Shown in pieces: positions 18,881-26,921 of a stretch of 64,000 nucleotides of DNA (positions are counted from its first letter, which is position 1; every line of letters starts with the position of its first letter). The notes beneath the pieces were generated by a model. The model made no database searches and had not been told where the DNA came from. It saw only the letters and a program-made list of their open reading frames with translations. The stretch comes from Comamonas fluminis (GTDB lineage: Bacteria; Pseudomonadota; Gammaproteobacteria; Burkholderiales; Burkholderiaceae_C), in contig NZ_CP066783.1 of assembly GCF_019186805.1 (NCBI RefSeq), positions 4,043,501 through 4,107,500 on the forward strand. The letters run 5' to 3'. A program made the translations under genes and the position numbers.

Positions 18881-20200
18881 TCAAAGAATGAAGCGCGACA
18901 GGTCTTCGTCCTTGCTCAGCACCTGCAGGCGCTGATCGACATAGTCTGCATCTATCACTACCGTCTGCCCGGAGAGCCTGGCGGCGTCAAAGCTGACTTC
19001 ATCCAGCAAGCGCTCCATGACAGTAGACAGACGGCGGGCACCGATGTTTTCGGTACTTTCATTGACATCAAAGGCAATCGAGGCCAGCCGTGTAATACCT
19101 TCCGGCTTGAAATCCAGTGTCACGCCTTCTGTTTCCAGCAGTGCCTGGTACTGCTTGACCAAGGAGGCGTGAGTCTGCATGAGAATCGCCTCAAAGTCCT
19201 GCACCGAGAGCGAATCCAACTCCACCCGAATGGGGAAGCGGCCTTGCAGCTCAGGAATCAGATCGCTGGGCTTGGACAGGTGAAACGCGCCCGAAGCGAT
19301 GAAGAGAATGTGATCGGTCTTCACCACACCGTACTTGGTGGAAACCGATGTACCTTCCACCAGCGGCAGCAGATCGCGCTGCACACCCTGACGGGAAACG
19401 TCGGAGCCGCTGGTTTCCTGGCGGGTGGCCACCTTGTCGATTTCGTCGATGAAGACAATGCCGTTTTGCTCGGCATTCGCTATGGCGCGGGTCTTGACGT
19501 CTTCGTCGTTGACCATCTTGGAAGCTTCCTCGTCGGTCAGCAGCTTCAGCGCCTCACCAATCTTGAGCTTGCGCGTCTTGCGCTTTTCCTGCCCCATGTG
19601 GCTGAACATGCCGCGCAGCTGCTCGGCCATCTCTTCCATGCCTTGCGGGCCCATGATCTGCATCTGGGGCAGTTGCTCGGCAATGTCGATTTCGATTTCC
19701 TTGTCGTCCAGCTGACCTTCGCGCAGTTTTTTGCGGAAAACCTGGCGCGCCGTGTTGTCAGCAGTGACTTCGCCGGTACGTGCCTGCGGCACCAGCACGT
19801 CAAGGATGCGATCCTCGGCGGCATCTTCGGCACGGGCACGCATTTTCTTCATGTCCGACTCTCGCGTCTGCTTGACAGCGACTTCGGCCAGGTCACGGAT
19901 GATGGCGTCCACATCCTTGCCCACATAGCCCACTTCGGTGAACTTGGTGGCTTCGACCTTGATGAAAGGCGCATCCGCCAGCTTGGCCAGGCGGCGCGCA
20001 ATTTCGGTCTTGCCCACACCTGTGGGGCCAATCATCAGAATATTCTTGGGCGTGATTTCGTGGCGCAGGCCTTCGGCTACCTGCTGACGGCGCCAGCGAT
20101 TGCGCAGCGCAATGGCCACGGCGCGCTTGGCACCGTTCTGGCCAACAATGTGCTTGTCCAGTTCGGAGACGATCTCCTGGGGAGTCATGGCAGAGGACAT
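18881..20200 (-). CDS. hslU: ATP-dependent protease ATPase subunit HslU
   Basis: HslU (ClpY) is the AAA+ unfoldase of the two-component HslVU protease. The 439-residue protein has Walker [10 protein letters not shown] (about residues 57-65) and the pore-loop-containing [10 protein letters not shown]. It then has the inserted I-domain with charged helices (about 110-240), Walker [11 protein letters not shown], and the C-terminal EDLSRFIL tail, which inserts into HslV. It lies 77 nt downstream of hslV, and that gap carries a 23-nt palindromic hairpin from a dispersed repeat. Heat-shock control is expected from the hslV promoter. Confidence 0.98.
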   Translation of the reverse strand: MSSAMTPQEIVSELDKHIVGQNGAKRAVAIALRNRWRRQQVAEGLRHEITPKNILMIGPTGVGKTEIARRLAKLADAPFIKVEATKFTEVGYVGKDVDAIIRDLAEVAVKQTRESDMKKMRARAEDAAEDRILDVLVPQARTGEVTADNTARQVFRKKLREGQLDDKEIEIDIAEQLPQMQIMGPQGMEEMAEQLRGMFSHMGQEKRKTRKLKIGEALKLLTDEEASKMVNDEDVKTRAIANAEQNGIVFIDEIDKVATRQETSGSDVSRQGVQRDLLPLVEGTSVSTKYGVVKTDHILFIASGAFHLSKPSDLIPELQGRFPIRVELDSLSVQDFEAILMQTHASLVKQYQALLETEGVTLDFKPEGITRLASIAFDVNESTENIGARRLSTVMERLLDEVSFDAARLSGQTVVIDADYVDQRLQVLSKDEDLSRFIL

Positions 20201-20225
20201 GTGAATTCTCAGTCAAATTCGCCCC

Positions 20226-20278
20226 TAGCGCTTGAATATCAAGCGCTAGCAGCTATCAATTTCGATGATTGCAGCGCT
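20226..20278. repeat. AGCTATCA-type dispersed repeat between hslV and hslU
   Basis: A perfect inverted repeat with arms TAGCGCTTGA and TCAAGCGCTA around a 3-nt centre (20226-20248) is followed by GCAGCTATCAATTTC and a GATTGCAGC tail. Related sequences lie at 25075-25130, 42575-42635 and 46305-46350, and, in coding sequence, in dapF, murE and sbcD. As an operon-internal hairpin it could affect hslU expression relative to hslV. Confidence 0.65.
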
Positions 20279-20823
20279 TACAGCGTCTCAATCGTGTGAT
20301 TCATATTGGTGTAGATGCAGAGCTCGCCAGCAATCGCCAGCGACTTACGCACCACCTCTTCGGCCGACAACTCGGTGTTGTTGATCAGCGCCTTGGCCGC
20401 TGAGTGCGCATACGCGCCGCCCGAACCAATGGCCACAATGCCCTGCTCCGGCTCCAGCACATCGCCGTTACCTGTGATGATGAGAGAGGTTGTGGCATCG
20501 GCCACGGCCAGCATGGCTTCGAGCTTGCGCAGCACGCGGTCGGTGCGCCACTCCTTGGTCAGTTCGATGGCCGCGCGGGTGAGATTGCCCTGGTGCTTTT
20601 CCAGCTTGGCTTCAAAGCGCTCAAACAGCGTGAAGGCATCAGCGGTAGCGCCCGCAAAGCCCGCCAGCACCTTGCCGTGATAGAGCTTGCGCACCTTGCG
20701 CGCTGTGCCCTTGATGACGATGTGACCCAATGTGACCTGACCATCACCACCGATGGCGACTTGCACGCCCTCGGGAGTCTGGCGGCGCACGCTCAAAATG
20801 GTGGTGCCGTGAAACTGTTCCAT
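20278..20823 (-). CDS. hslV: ATP-dependent protease proteolytic subunit HslV
   Basis: HslV (ClpQ) is the threonine protease ring that pairs with HslU. The 181-residue product begins [14 protein letters not shown], in which the first Thr is the catalytic N-terminal residue exposed by removal of a six-residue propeptide. GGDGQVTLG and the [13 protein letters not shown] segment follow, as in the family. Only 7 nt separate the start codon from the CCCCATCT -10 box of a sigma-32-type promoter, so the mRNA may have almost no leader, and no Shine-Dalgarno is visible. Confidence 0.97.
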   Translation of the reverse strand: MEQFHGTTILSVRRQTPEGVQVAIGGDGQVTLGHIVIKGTARKVRKLYHGKVLAGFAGATADAFTLFERFEAKLEKHQGNLTRAAIELTKEWRTDRVLRKLEAMLAVADATTSLIITGNGDVLEPEQGIVAIGSGGAYAHSAAKALINNTELSAEEVVRKSLAIAGELCIYTNMNHTIETL

Positions 20824-20830
20824 CTCTTGC

Positions 20831-20859
20831 AGATGGGGACACTAAAGCACAAGCTCAAG
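20831..20859 (-). promoter_or_regulatory. Sigma-32 (heat-shock) promoter of hslVU
   Basis: On the minus strand CTTGAGC (20859-20853) is followed after exactly 14 nt by CCCCATCT (20838-20831). The sigma-32 consensus is CTTGAAA, 13-14 nt, CCCCATNT, so the -10 box is a full match and the -35 box matches at 5 of 7. Transcription would start within a few bases of the hslV ATG at 20823. Confidence 0.85.
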
Positions 20860-20891
20860 AGCACAAAAAAAGAAAATTTAGAGAAGATCGC

Positions 20892-21007
20892 CTCTCAAAA
20901 ACTGGCGCAACCCATCTCAGAGACGCCAGGCAAGAGCCGCCTCGCGGCGATGGCGTCGTCCCCCTCCGCGAAGCAGAGAGGGGGAAGCGGCGCAGCCGCT
21001 CAGGGGG
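20892..21007 (-). repeat. 3'-end structured repeat, copy B
   Basis: This copy starts (CCCCCTGAGCGGC on the minus strand) 2 nt after the TAG of the STAS-domain gene. It has the same three-hairpin order as copy A and the same TTTGAGAG tail. Its distal end lies about 30 nt upstream of the hslV heat-shock promoter, so it may insulate hslV from read-through. Confidence 0.85.
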
Positions 21008-21009
21008 AG

Positions 21010-22743
21010 CTAGTCTCGTCGTGGTATCACCTGCGCATGCTCCTGAATGCCCACGACATTGAAGAACACCGCCACCAGTTGGTGCAACTGGCTGAACTGC
21101 AGCACATGCCCCAGCGATTGCATCTCGGCCGCCCAGTTCAGCACCGAACCTGCCGCGGCAAAGTCCATGCGCACCAGACGCGAGCAATCAATGGCAATGG
21201 CTTCGCCCAGCTTGGCCTTTTCCTGCACCTCGGCCAGCCAGGGAAGTGCATCGCCATCAATCACGCCTTGCAGAGCAAAGCGCGGGGCTTTTTCACGCCA
21301 CAAAGCCTCTGGAGGGAGGGAGTCGGGGCCAAAAATTGAATTCTTATAGGCTTCAGTGGCTCTTTGCCCCTCTTGCAGGAACTGGCTGAGCGGCTCCACC
21401 CATGAGGGAGGAGAAAGCTCGTAAGTCACGCAGTAGTCCAGCGCAATCAGCTCGAAATCATCCTGCAAATGCATGAGACGCAGCAAGGCCAGGCGCAGAT
21501 GCCACCAGTCCTGCCCCACATCGCCCTGACCGGACGGGCAGTGCTTGCCCATGACGGACAGAAGGCGTTCATGGCCAGCAAAGATCAGCTCGCCCTTTTC
21601 ATTGCTCCACTGCTGCACGCTTGCCAGCATCAAGGGCAGCACTGCCGCCTCGATCTCTTCCAGCGCGCTCCAGTCCATGGTCCAGGGGCCAGGGCTGCGG
21701 GCCTTGCTTGCCAGCAGCGCCTTGAAGCTGGATTCACCCAGCGAGACAGGCGCCTGCCAGCGAAACCCAATCACTGCTGCAGCGCTGTCGCCAGCCGTAT
21801 CGCGCAACTGGCCTGCTTCCTGCGGCATAGCAAACCATTGCGGTGCCGAGCGACCAAAACGCGAGGCAAAGTCCATGCCTGCATCGTCAAAACGATCCTG
21901 CCAGCCTGCTGCACGGTATAGATCCAGCAACGCCAGCCACAGCGGCAGCTGCGCTGGTGCATCCTGGCTGCGCCGCTCAATCAAGCCCTTGAGGCTCAGT
22001 TCCGCACCTTCCACATCGCCATTGGCAAACACGATGGCGGGCTCTTCCAGCGCAGCATCGTGCTCGAAGCGGATGAACGAAGGCGGCACCATACTGACCG
22101 ATGCGGGGGCAGAGACTTCCGTGGGCGCAAAGCCCGGGGAAAAATCGGTATCGCCACGCATGCTGGTCAGCCCCGGAATTCCGGTGCCCGTAATCAGGGG
22201 GGGCTGCTGATGACCCGGCAGCTTCAAGTCGCTGGGCAAAGCATCGCTGAGCAAGGGAGGGGAGCTGCCAGGCGGTGGGGAGCGAAACGAGGACGGCAGC
22301 GCATTGCCGCCTTCCGGCAATTGCAGCGGCATGGTGGCGGCATCGGAGGCCTGTTTGCCACGCCACCACTGCTGCGCCATCTGCGCTTCGATCTCATCAA
22401 TCTTCTTGATCGTGTCCGCGCGCTCTCCGTGCTCACCGCTGTGCACGGTCTGCATGAAGGACGTACCACCAACAGGAGCGGGCTGAGTCTGCCCGGCGCC
22501 CGGCTTGGCAGACTGCGCCAGTTGCGACTGGCGCAGCTTGCGCAGAGTGTCGAACTCACGTTTGCGCACAAAGTCGTTCTGGCGCTTGCGCTCCAGCATT
22601 TCCTTGAGCGCCTGCTTGCTGTACTGGCTCTCTTCGCTGTCCTGGCTCAGATGATCCAGCTCAGACCAATTGACCGTCGGGTGGCGCACAAAACGCACCA
22701 CCTTGGACAACAAGCCACCAGATTTATTCTCTTCTTTTGCCAT
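21010..22743 (-). CDS. STAS/MlaB-like domain protein of unknown function
   Basis: I recognise no assigned function. The ATG at 22743 is used; the longer frame starts with TTG. The 577-residue protein begins with a charged segment (KVVRFVRHPTVNWSELD, then Lys/Arg-rich helices to about residue 75). A Pro/Gly/Ser-rich linker containing a WWRGK motif follows. The middle part resembles a helical-repeat or degenerate STAS unit (WTMDWSALEEIEAAVLPLM). The C-terminal 90 residues look like an MlaB-type STAS domain (AIAIDCSRLVRMDFAAAGSVL, then VVGIQEHA). No signal peptide or membrane span is visible, so it is probably cytoplasmic. It follows dksA by 46 nt and may be co-transcribed with it. Confidence 0.75.
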   Translation of the reverse strand: MAKEENKSGGLLSKVVRFVRHPTVNWSELDHLSQDSEESQYSKQALKEMLERKRQNDFVRKREFDTLRKLRQSQLAQSAKPGAGQTQPAPVGGTSFMQTVHSGEHGERADTIKKIDEIEAQMAQQWWRGKQASDAATMPLQLPEGGNALPSSFRSPPPGSSPPLLSDALPSDLKLPGHQQPPLITGTGIPGLTSMRGDTDFSPGFAPTEVSAPASVSMVPPSFIRFEHDAALEEPAIVFANGDVEGAELSLKGLIERRSQDAPAQLPLWLALLDLYRAAGWQDRFDDAGMDFASRFGRSAPQWFAMPQEAGQLRDTAGDSAAAVIGFRWQAPVSLGESSFKALLASKARSPGPWTMDWSALEEIEAAVLPLMLASVQQWSNEKGELIFAGHERLLSVMGKHCPSGQGDVGQDWWHLRLALLRLMHLQDDFELIALDYCVTYELSPPSWVEPLSQFLQEGQRATEAYKNSIFGPDSLPPEALWREKAPRFALQGVIDGDALPWLAEVQEKAKLGEAIAIDCSRLVRMDFAAAGSVLNWAAEMQSLGHVLQFSQLHQLVAVFFNVVGIQEHAQVIPRRD

Positions 22744-22789
22744 GGTCAACTACTTTGAAGCCAAGTGCACAGTCAGCGCTTGATGCAAA

Positions 22790-23548
22790 TCAATCGCCGT
22801 ACATCTTCTGTTTGAGTTCGCGGCGTTGTTGCGCTTCCAGCGACAGCGTAGCCGTGGGACGAGCCAGCAGGCGGCCAACGCCGATGGGCTCGCCCGTCTC
22901 GTCGCAGTAGCCGTAGTCGCCAGCATCAATGCGGGCGATGGACTGGTCGATCTTCTTGAGCAGCTTGCGCTCGCGGTCGCGGGTGCGCAGCTCCAGAGCG
23001 TGCTCTTCTTCGATGGTTGCACGGTCGGCAGGATCGGGCACCACCACGGTGTCTTCACGCAGGTTTTCCGCAGTTTCACCCGCGTTGACATGCATGTCGT
23101 TCTTGAGCGTCACCAGCTTGCGACGGAAGAATGCCAGCTGGGCATCATTCATATAGTCGTCATCAGACATGGCCAGCACGTCCGCATCGGTCAACTCCTC
23201 CACCGACTTGGTCTTCCAGGCATTGGCCAGCTTGGGATCCTTCTTGGTCGCAGCTTGCTTTGTGTTGGTCATAGCTTTCGTTTCGCTCTCGGTTGCCGCT
23301 TCGCTGGCCTGAATAGGGGCCAGCGGCGGAACTGTCGTTTTAGGCTGCCGCGCAGGAGGCTTTGCAGAACGTTGGTTTTGGGACGCTACAGATGCCTTGC
23401 GCGTTGCGCCAGTCACCAGCTCGGGGCTGCCCTCAGCTGCGTCCACCAAAGAGGTCTTGGCGCTGCTTTTAGCGCTGCGATTACGCGAAGCGGTCCCTGC
23501 AGCTTTGGTGGCTGCAGTCATGGGCTTGTTGGTTTTCACAGCGTTCAC
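22790..23548 (-). CDS. dksA: RNA polymerase-binding transcription factor DksA with long N-terminal extension
   Basis: DksA binds the RNA polymerase secondary channel and acts with ppGpp. The GTG at 23548 is chosen because it has AGGAG 8 nt upstream; the internal ATG at 23272 has only weak upstream signal but would give the usual size of about 160 residues. The resulting 252-residue protein has a Lys/Ala/Ser/Thr-rich disordered tail (residues 1-92). The coiled coil follows with the tip motif DPADRA, then the C-terminal globule. The zinc finger is degenerate: CDET in place of CxxC, and LSLEA without Cys, so it probably folds without zinc, as in DksA2-type proteins. This is common in Burkholderiales as far as I know. 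Confidence 0.9.
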   Translation of the reverse strand: MNAVKTNKPMTAATKAAGTASRNRSAKSSAKTSLVDAAEGSPELVTGATRKASVASQNQRSAKPPARQPKTTVPPLAPIQASEAATESETKAMTNTKQAATKKDPKLANAWKTKSVEELTDADVLAMSDDDYMNDAQLAFFRRKLVTLKNDMHVNAGETAENLREDTVVVPDPADRATIEEEHALELRTRDRERKLLKKIDQSIARIDAGDYGYCDETGEPIGVGRLLARPTATLSLEAQQRRELKQKMYGD

Positions 23549-23617
23549 GTCCTGTCTCCTCACAGTACGGTGCACATTGCAGGGCTGGATTGCTCCAACC
23601 ACCTCTTTAGGGGCGGC

Positions 23618-23645
23618 ATTGTAGCCATGCAGCTTCCCCTGTCCC
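23618..23645 (-). promoter_or_regulatory. Candidate sigma-70 promoter of dksA
   Basis: On the minus strand GGGACA (23645-23640), a 16-nt spacer and TACAAT (23623-23618) form a plausible promoter. Transcription would start near 23610, about 60 nt upstream of the GTG used for dksA. The -35 box matches the consensus at four of six positions. Confidence 0.45.
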
Positions 23646-23721
23646 CTATGCGTTGTACATACCCCACAAAAGCGAGGTTGGTCTCTTCACCAAGAGTGGC
23701 AGTTTGCGAGAGTTATCGGAC

Positions 23722-23748
23722 AAAAAAACGGCCTGCTTTGCAGGCCGT
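23722..23748 (-). terminator. Terminator after the G3E GTPase gene
   Basis: A perfect 9-bp stem (ACGGCCTGC/GCAGGCCGT, 2-nt AA loop) is followed by seven T on the minus strand, 36 nt after the GTPase stop. It is one of the clearest intrinsic terminators in the window. Confidence 0.92.
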
Positions 23749-23783
23749 CAGTCATTGTCAGCAATGAGAAAGTCAGTGGGCAA

Positions 23784-24908
23784 TTACACCAGACACTGAT
23801 CCAGCCCCTGCTTGAAGATGTCCTGCGGCAGGTCGATGCCAATGAAGACCATCTTGCTCATTCGCTTTTCATCGGCTTCCCATTCGGGGCCCAGATCGCT
23901 GCCCATGAGCTGGTGCACGCCCTGGAAGATGACCTTGCGGCTGGTGCCCTTCATGTCGAGCACGCCCTTGTAGCGCAGCATCTTGGGGCCATAAATATTC
24001 ACAATTGCGCCCAGGAAATCCTCCAGCTTGGCAGGGTCGAAGGCGCGCTCGGCGCGATAGACAAAGCTCTTTACATCATCGTCGTAGTGATGGTGGTGGG
24101 GGTGGTTGCAGTGCTCGCCATGCTCGTGGTCGTGGTGCTCATGACCGCAGTGTTCGTCGTGCTTGTGCTCATGGCCGTGATCGTGTGCGTGGTCATGATC
24201 GTGCTCGCACTTGCCGTGGTCGTGGTCGCAATGGCTGTGGTCGTGCTCATCTTCCTTGAGGAAGTCGGGGTCGATGTCCAGCTTGGCGTTCAGATTGAAG
24301 CCACGCAGGTCAAACACATCCTTGAGGGGCACATCGCCAAAGTGCACCGCCGTGATGGGTGCACGCGGGTTCATGTGCTTGAGGCGATGGATCAGCGCGT
24401 CTTTTTCAGCATCCGTCACCAAGTCGGTCTTGGACAGGAAGATCTGATCGGCAAAGCCCACCTGACGGCGCGCTTCCTGGCGGTCTTCCAGTTGCTGGTT
24501 GGCGTGCTTGGCATCCACCAGGGTGATGATGGAGTCGATCAGATAGGTCTCGGCAATCTCATCGTCCATGAAGAAGGTCTGAGCCACAGGGCCGGGGTCG
24601 GCCAAACCGGTGGTTTCGATGACGATGCGGTCAAAGTCCACCAGGCCCTTGCGGCGCTTGGCCGCCAGCAGTTGCAGGGCTTCGCGCAGGTCTTCACGGA
24701 TGGTGCAGCAGATGCAGCCGTTGCTCATCTGCAGAATCTGCTCTTTGGATTCGGTCTTGAGAATGTCGGTGTCGATGTTTTCCTCACCGAACTCGTTCTC
24801 GATCACGGCAATCTTCATGCCGTGGGATTCGTGCAGCACGCGCTTGAGCAGCGTGGTTTTGCCCGAGCCCAGAAAGCCCGTGAGGATAGTGACTGGAATG
24901 AGAGCCAT
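23784..24908 (-). CDS. G3E family (CobW/ZNG1-like) GTPase with histidine-rich metal-binding region
   Basis: G3E GTPases deliver metals, often zinc, to client proteins. The ATG at 24908 follows AGAGG at 9-nt spacing, giving 374 residues; the frame extends 18 codons further without a good start signal. Seen are Walker A LTGFLGSGKTTLL, the metal-site GCICC motif after NG, the switch ETTGLADPGPV and the guanine-specificity SKTDLV. Between about residues 205 and 260 lies a stretch with about 30 His alternating with Asp/Glu, followed by the CobW C-terminal domain. A perfect 18-nt inverted repeat lies 78 nt upstream. A zinc-related role is likely but not proven. Confidence 0.9.
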   Translation of the reverse strand: MALIPVTILTGFLGSGKTTLLKRVLHESHGMKIAVIENEFGEENIDTDILKTESKEQILQMSNGCICCTIREDLREALQLLAAKRRKGLVDFDRIVIETTGLADPGPVAQTFFMDDEIAETYLIDSIITLVDAKHANQQLEDRQEARRQVGFADQIFLSKTDLVTDAEKDALIHRLKHMNPRAPITAVHFGDVPLKDVFDLRGFNLNAKLDIDPDFLKEDEHDHSHCDHDHGKCEHDHDHAHDHGHEHKHDEHCGHEHHDHEHGEHCNHPHHHHYDDDVKSFVYRAERAFDPAKLEDFLGAIVNIYGPKMLRYKGVLDMKGTSRKVIFQGVHQLMGSDLGPEWEADEKRMSKMVFIGIDLPQDIFKQGLDQCLV

Positions 24909-24985
24909 GCTTTGAAACCTCTTGCTGCGGTCTGTCGCCTGATGCGCCAGCCCTGAAAACATGCGCGGCGCCGTAGCACCGCCTT

Positions 24986-25003
24986 GGAACGTGGAGACGT
25001 TCC
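24986..25003. promoter_or_regulatory. Perfect inverted repeat upstream of the G3E GTPase gene
   Basis: GGAACGT-GGAG-ACGTTCC is a perfect 7-4-7 palindrome located 78-95 nt before the GTPase start. Its position suits an operator. It does not resemble the AT-rich Zur box known from proteobacteria, so the regulator is unknown. Confidence 0.4.
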
Positions 25004-25074
25004 CATAACAGCTGGGGAGTGTAGCGGCGCTTTCAAGCGCTTATCGGCAGCAGGGCTGCCCGGAAAATCAATTC

Positions 25075-25130
25075 AAAACAGCCTGAACCCATTAAAGGTA
25101 AAACGCTGTCAGCTATCAAATCAGGAATTC
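25075..25130. repeat. AGCTATCA-type dispersed repeat after xerC
   Basis: CAGCTATCAAATCAGG preceded by AAAACGCTG and an AACAGCCTGAA arm resembles the copies at 20226 and 42575. It lies directly against the xerC stop codon in the gap before the GTPase gene. Confidence 0.5.
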
Positions 25131-25131
25131 T

Positions 25132-26199
25132 CTAATCTTCAGCATCTCGCCCCTGCCCGCGTTTGGAGGCTGGCTTGTCGCCGCCTTCCTGCCGCCGGGC
25201 ACGCGGATGGGCGTTTTCATAGGCCTGGGCCAGATGCTGAAAGTCCAGCCGGGTATAGATCTGCGTGGTGGTGATGCTGGAGTGCCCCAGCAGCTCCTGC
25301 ACCGCCCGCAAATCGCCACTGGACTGCAGCATGTGGCTGGCAAAGGAGTGGCGCAGCACATGCGGATGCACGCCTGATGCCAGGCCCGCCTGCTGCCCGC
25401 GCAGCTTAAGCCGCGCCCAGATGGACTGGGTGCTGAGCCGCTCTCCGCGGCGGCCAATGAACAGTGCGCTTTCCTGCTGTGCCTTGGCCTGCACCGCCCC
25501 TGCCAGAGCACTGCTGCGCTGGGCCAGCCATGCCTGCAGCGCCTGCACCGCCATGCGCCCCACGGGCACAATGCGGCGCTTGCTGCCCTTGCCCTGCACA
25601 TGGGCATCGCCCGCTTCCAGATCTATCCAGCCATGCCCCAGCTGCAGGGTTTGCGAATCAGGCCGCACATCCAGGCCCGCCAGCTCGGCCGCACGCAGGC
25701 CACAGCTGTAGAGCAGCTCTGTCATGGCCGCATCCCGCGCTTCAATCCACGGATCGGCATCGGCGTTATGGAAGCTGGCCAGTTGCACAGCATCGTCCAC
25801 CCCCAGCGCCTTGGGCAAGGGCTTGGGCGCCTTGGGGCCGCGCACGCCTTCCACCGGGTTGAAGGGCACCAGCTCCTGCTGCGCCGCCCAGCGAAAAAAG
25901 CTGCGCCAGCCAGAAAGAATCAGCGCAATACCGCGTGGGCTGCGTCCTGCGCTATGCATTTGCGCAGCAAAGCGGCGGATATGAGCGGGCTGCAGGCCCA
26001 GCAGCCCTTCTGCCCCCTGCTGCCCGGCCTGCTGGGCAAATTGCTGCAGCTTGATCAAGTCCAGCGCATACAGCGTGTGCGTGCGTTCGGCCAGCCGCTT
26101 TTGCACATGCACATGCTCCAGATAGCGGTGAGCCACTTCTGGCAGCTGTGCAAGCTGCTCCTCAAACGAGAGCTGCTCACCCTCTTGCGGCAAGCCCAT
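25132..26199 (-). CDS. xerC: Site-specific tyrosine recombinase XerC
   Basis: XerC resolves chromosome dimers at dif together with XerD. The 355-residue protein has the N-terminal SAM-like DNA-binding domain (HRYLEHVHVQKRLAERTHTLY). The catalytic domain has the first Arg in YSCGLRAAELAGL, HVLRHSFASHML with His and the second Arg, LGHSSITTTQIYT with the last His, and the nucleophilic Tyr. The 25-residue basic C-terminal tail is longer than usual. It is 8 nt downstream of the DUF484 gene, matching the dapF-DUF484-xerC order of other proteobacteria. Confidence 0.95.
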   Translation of the reverse strand: MGLPQEGEQLSFEEQLAQLPEVAHRYLEHVHVQKRLAERTHTLYALDLIKLQQFAQQAGQQGAEGLLGLQPAHIRRFAAQMHSAGRSPRGIALILSGWRSFFRWAAQQELVPFNPVEGVRGPKAPKPLPKALGVDDAVQLASFHNADADPWIEARDAAMTELLYSCGLRAAELAGLDVRPDSQTLQLGHGWIDLEAGDAHVQGKGSKRRIVPVGRMAVQALQAWLAQRSSALAGAVQAKAQQESALFIGRRGERLSTQSIWARLKLRGQQAGLASGVHPHVLRHSFASHMLQSSGDLRAVQELLGHSSITTTQIYTRLDFQHLAQAYENAHPRARRQEGGDKPASKRGQGRDAED

Positions 26200-26207
26200 G
26201 CGCGTGA

Positions 26208-26921
26208 TTACCCGTGCGCCAGAGTCAGGGCAGGCAAGCGCATGCGCGACAGCGAGGCGCTGGCCAGCTCGGCAATGCGCGAGAGGAATTCCGTGCCCAT
26301 CGTGGCATCAAAGCGATGCGCATCGGCGGAGCCCAGCACCAGCATGCCAAAGCTGTTGGAGGTGCTGTCCATGGCTCCGTCATGCAGGGTCAGCAGCGCC
26401 ACAGACTGCACCGCGTTGGGGCTGGGCAACCAGTTGACGGGCTCAAACCCCATGTTCGGGCCGCAAAACGGCATGGTCAGCGATGCGGCAAAGGCCTTTG
26501 CATCCTCGCTCACACCCATGGTGTACACCGTGCCTGAATGCGCACCGGCCACATTCCACAGGCGCAGCGCGACCTGAGGCACATCGAAAATATGCTGCAG
26601 ACTGGCCGTCAGCGCATGGGGTAGCTCGCGCAGGTCCTGCACCTTGACCAGCGCATGCGTCCACTGGTGAATCTTGTTGGCAATGGCCGCGTTCTCGCTG
26701 CCGTTGCGCATCATGTCCATGATGCGGTGCTCCAGCCCCTTGATCTTTTCGCGCAGCATCTCGGCCTGGCGCTCCTGCAGGCTCACGGCACGCGGGCCGT
26801 GACCGCTGACCAGGCGCGCGCCATTCAGCATCTCGGCATGACGCTCGAAAAACTCGGGGTTTTGCTGGAGGTAGTCGGCTATCGACTCTTCGGTCACTGC
26901 AATATCGGTCAAGCTGTTCAT
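26208..26921 (-). CDS. DUF484 family protein (YigA-like)
   Basis: The 237-residue protein starts with the family-typical [19 protein letters not shown] segment. A coiled region ([16 protein letters not shown]) and a GAF-like domain follow (VALRLWNV to [27 protein letters not shown]). The biochemical role of DUF484 is not established. It overlaps the end of dapF by 4 nt and precedes xerC, so it is in one operon with them. A cytoplasmic sensor or scaffold role is only a guess from the GAF-like fold. Confidence 0.9.
   Translation of the reverse strand: MNSLTDIAVTEESIADYLQQNPEFFERHAEMLNGARLVSGHGPRAVSLQERQAEMLREKIKGLEHRIMDMMRNGSENAAIANKIHQWTHALVKVQDLRELPHALTASLQHIFDVPQVALRLWNVAGAHSGTVYTMGVSEDAKAFAASLTMPFCGPNMGFEPVNWLPSPNAVQSVALLTLHDGAMDSTSNSFGMLVLGSADAHRFDATMGTEFLSRIAELASASLSRMRLPALTLAHG

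Noticed and set aside
23906-24956. Plus-strand valine-rich frame opposite the His-rich GTPase
   Set aside because: It is an antisense artefact of His (CAC/CAT) codons giving Val/Met on the other strand; not a membrane protein.
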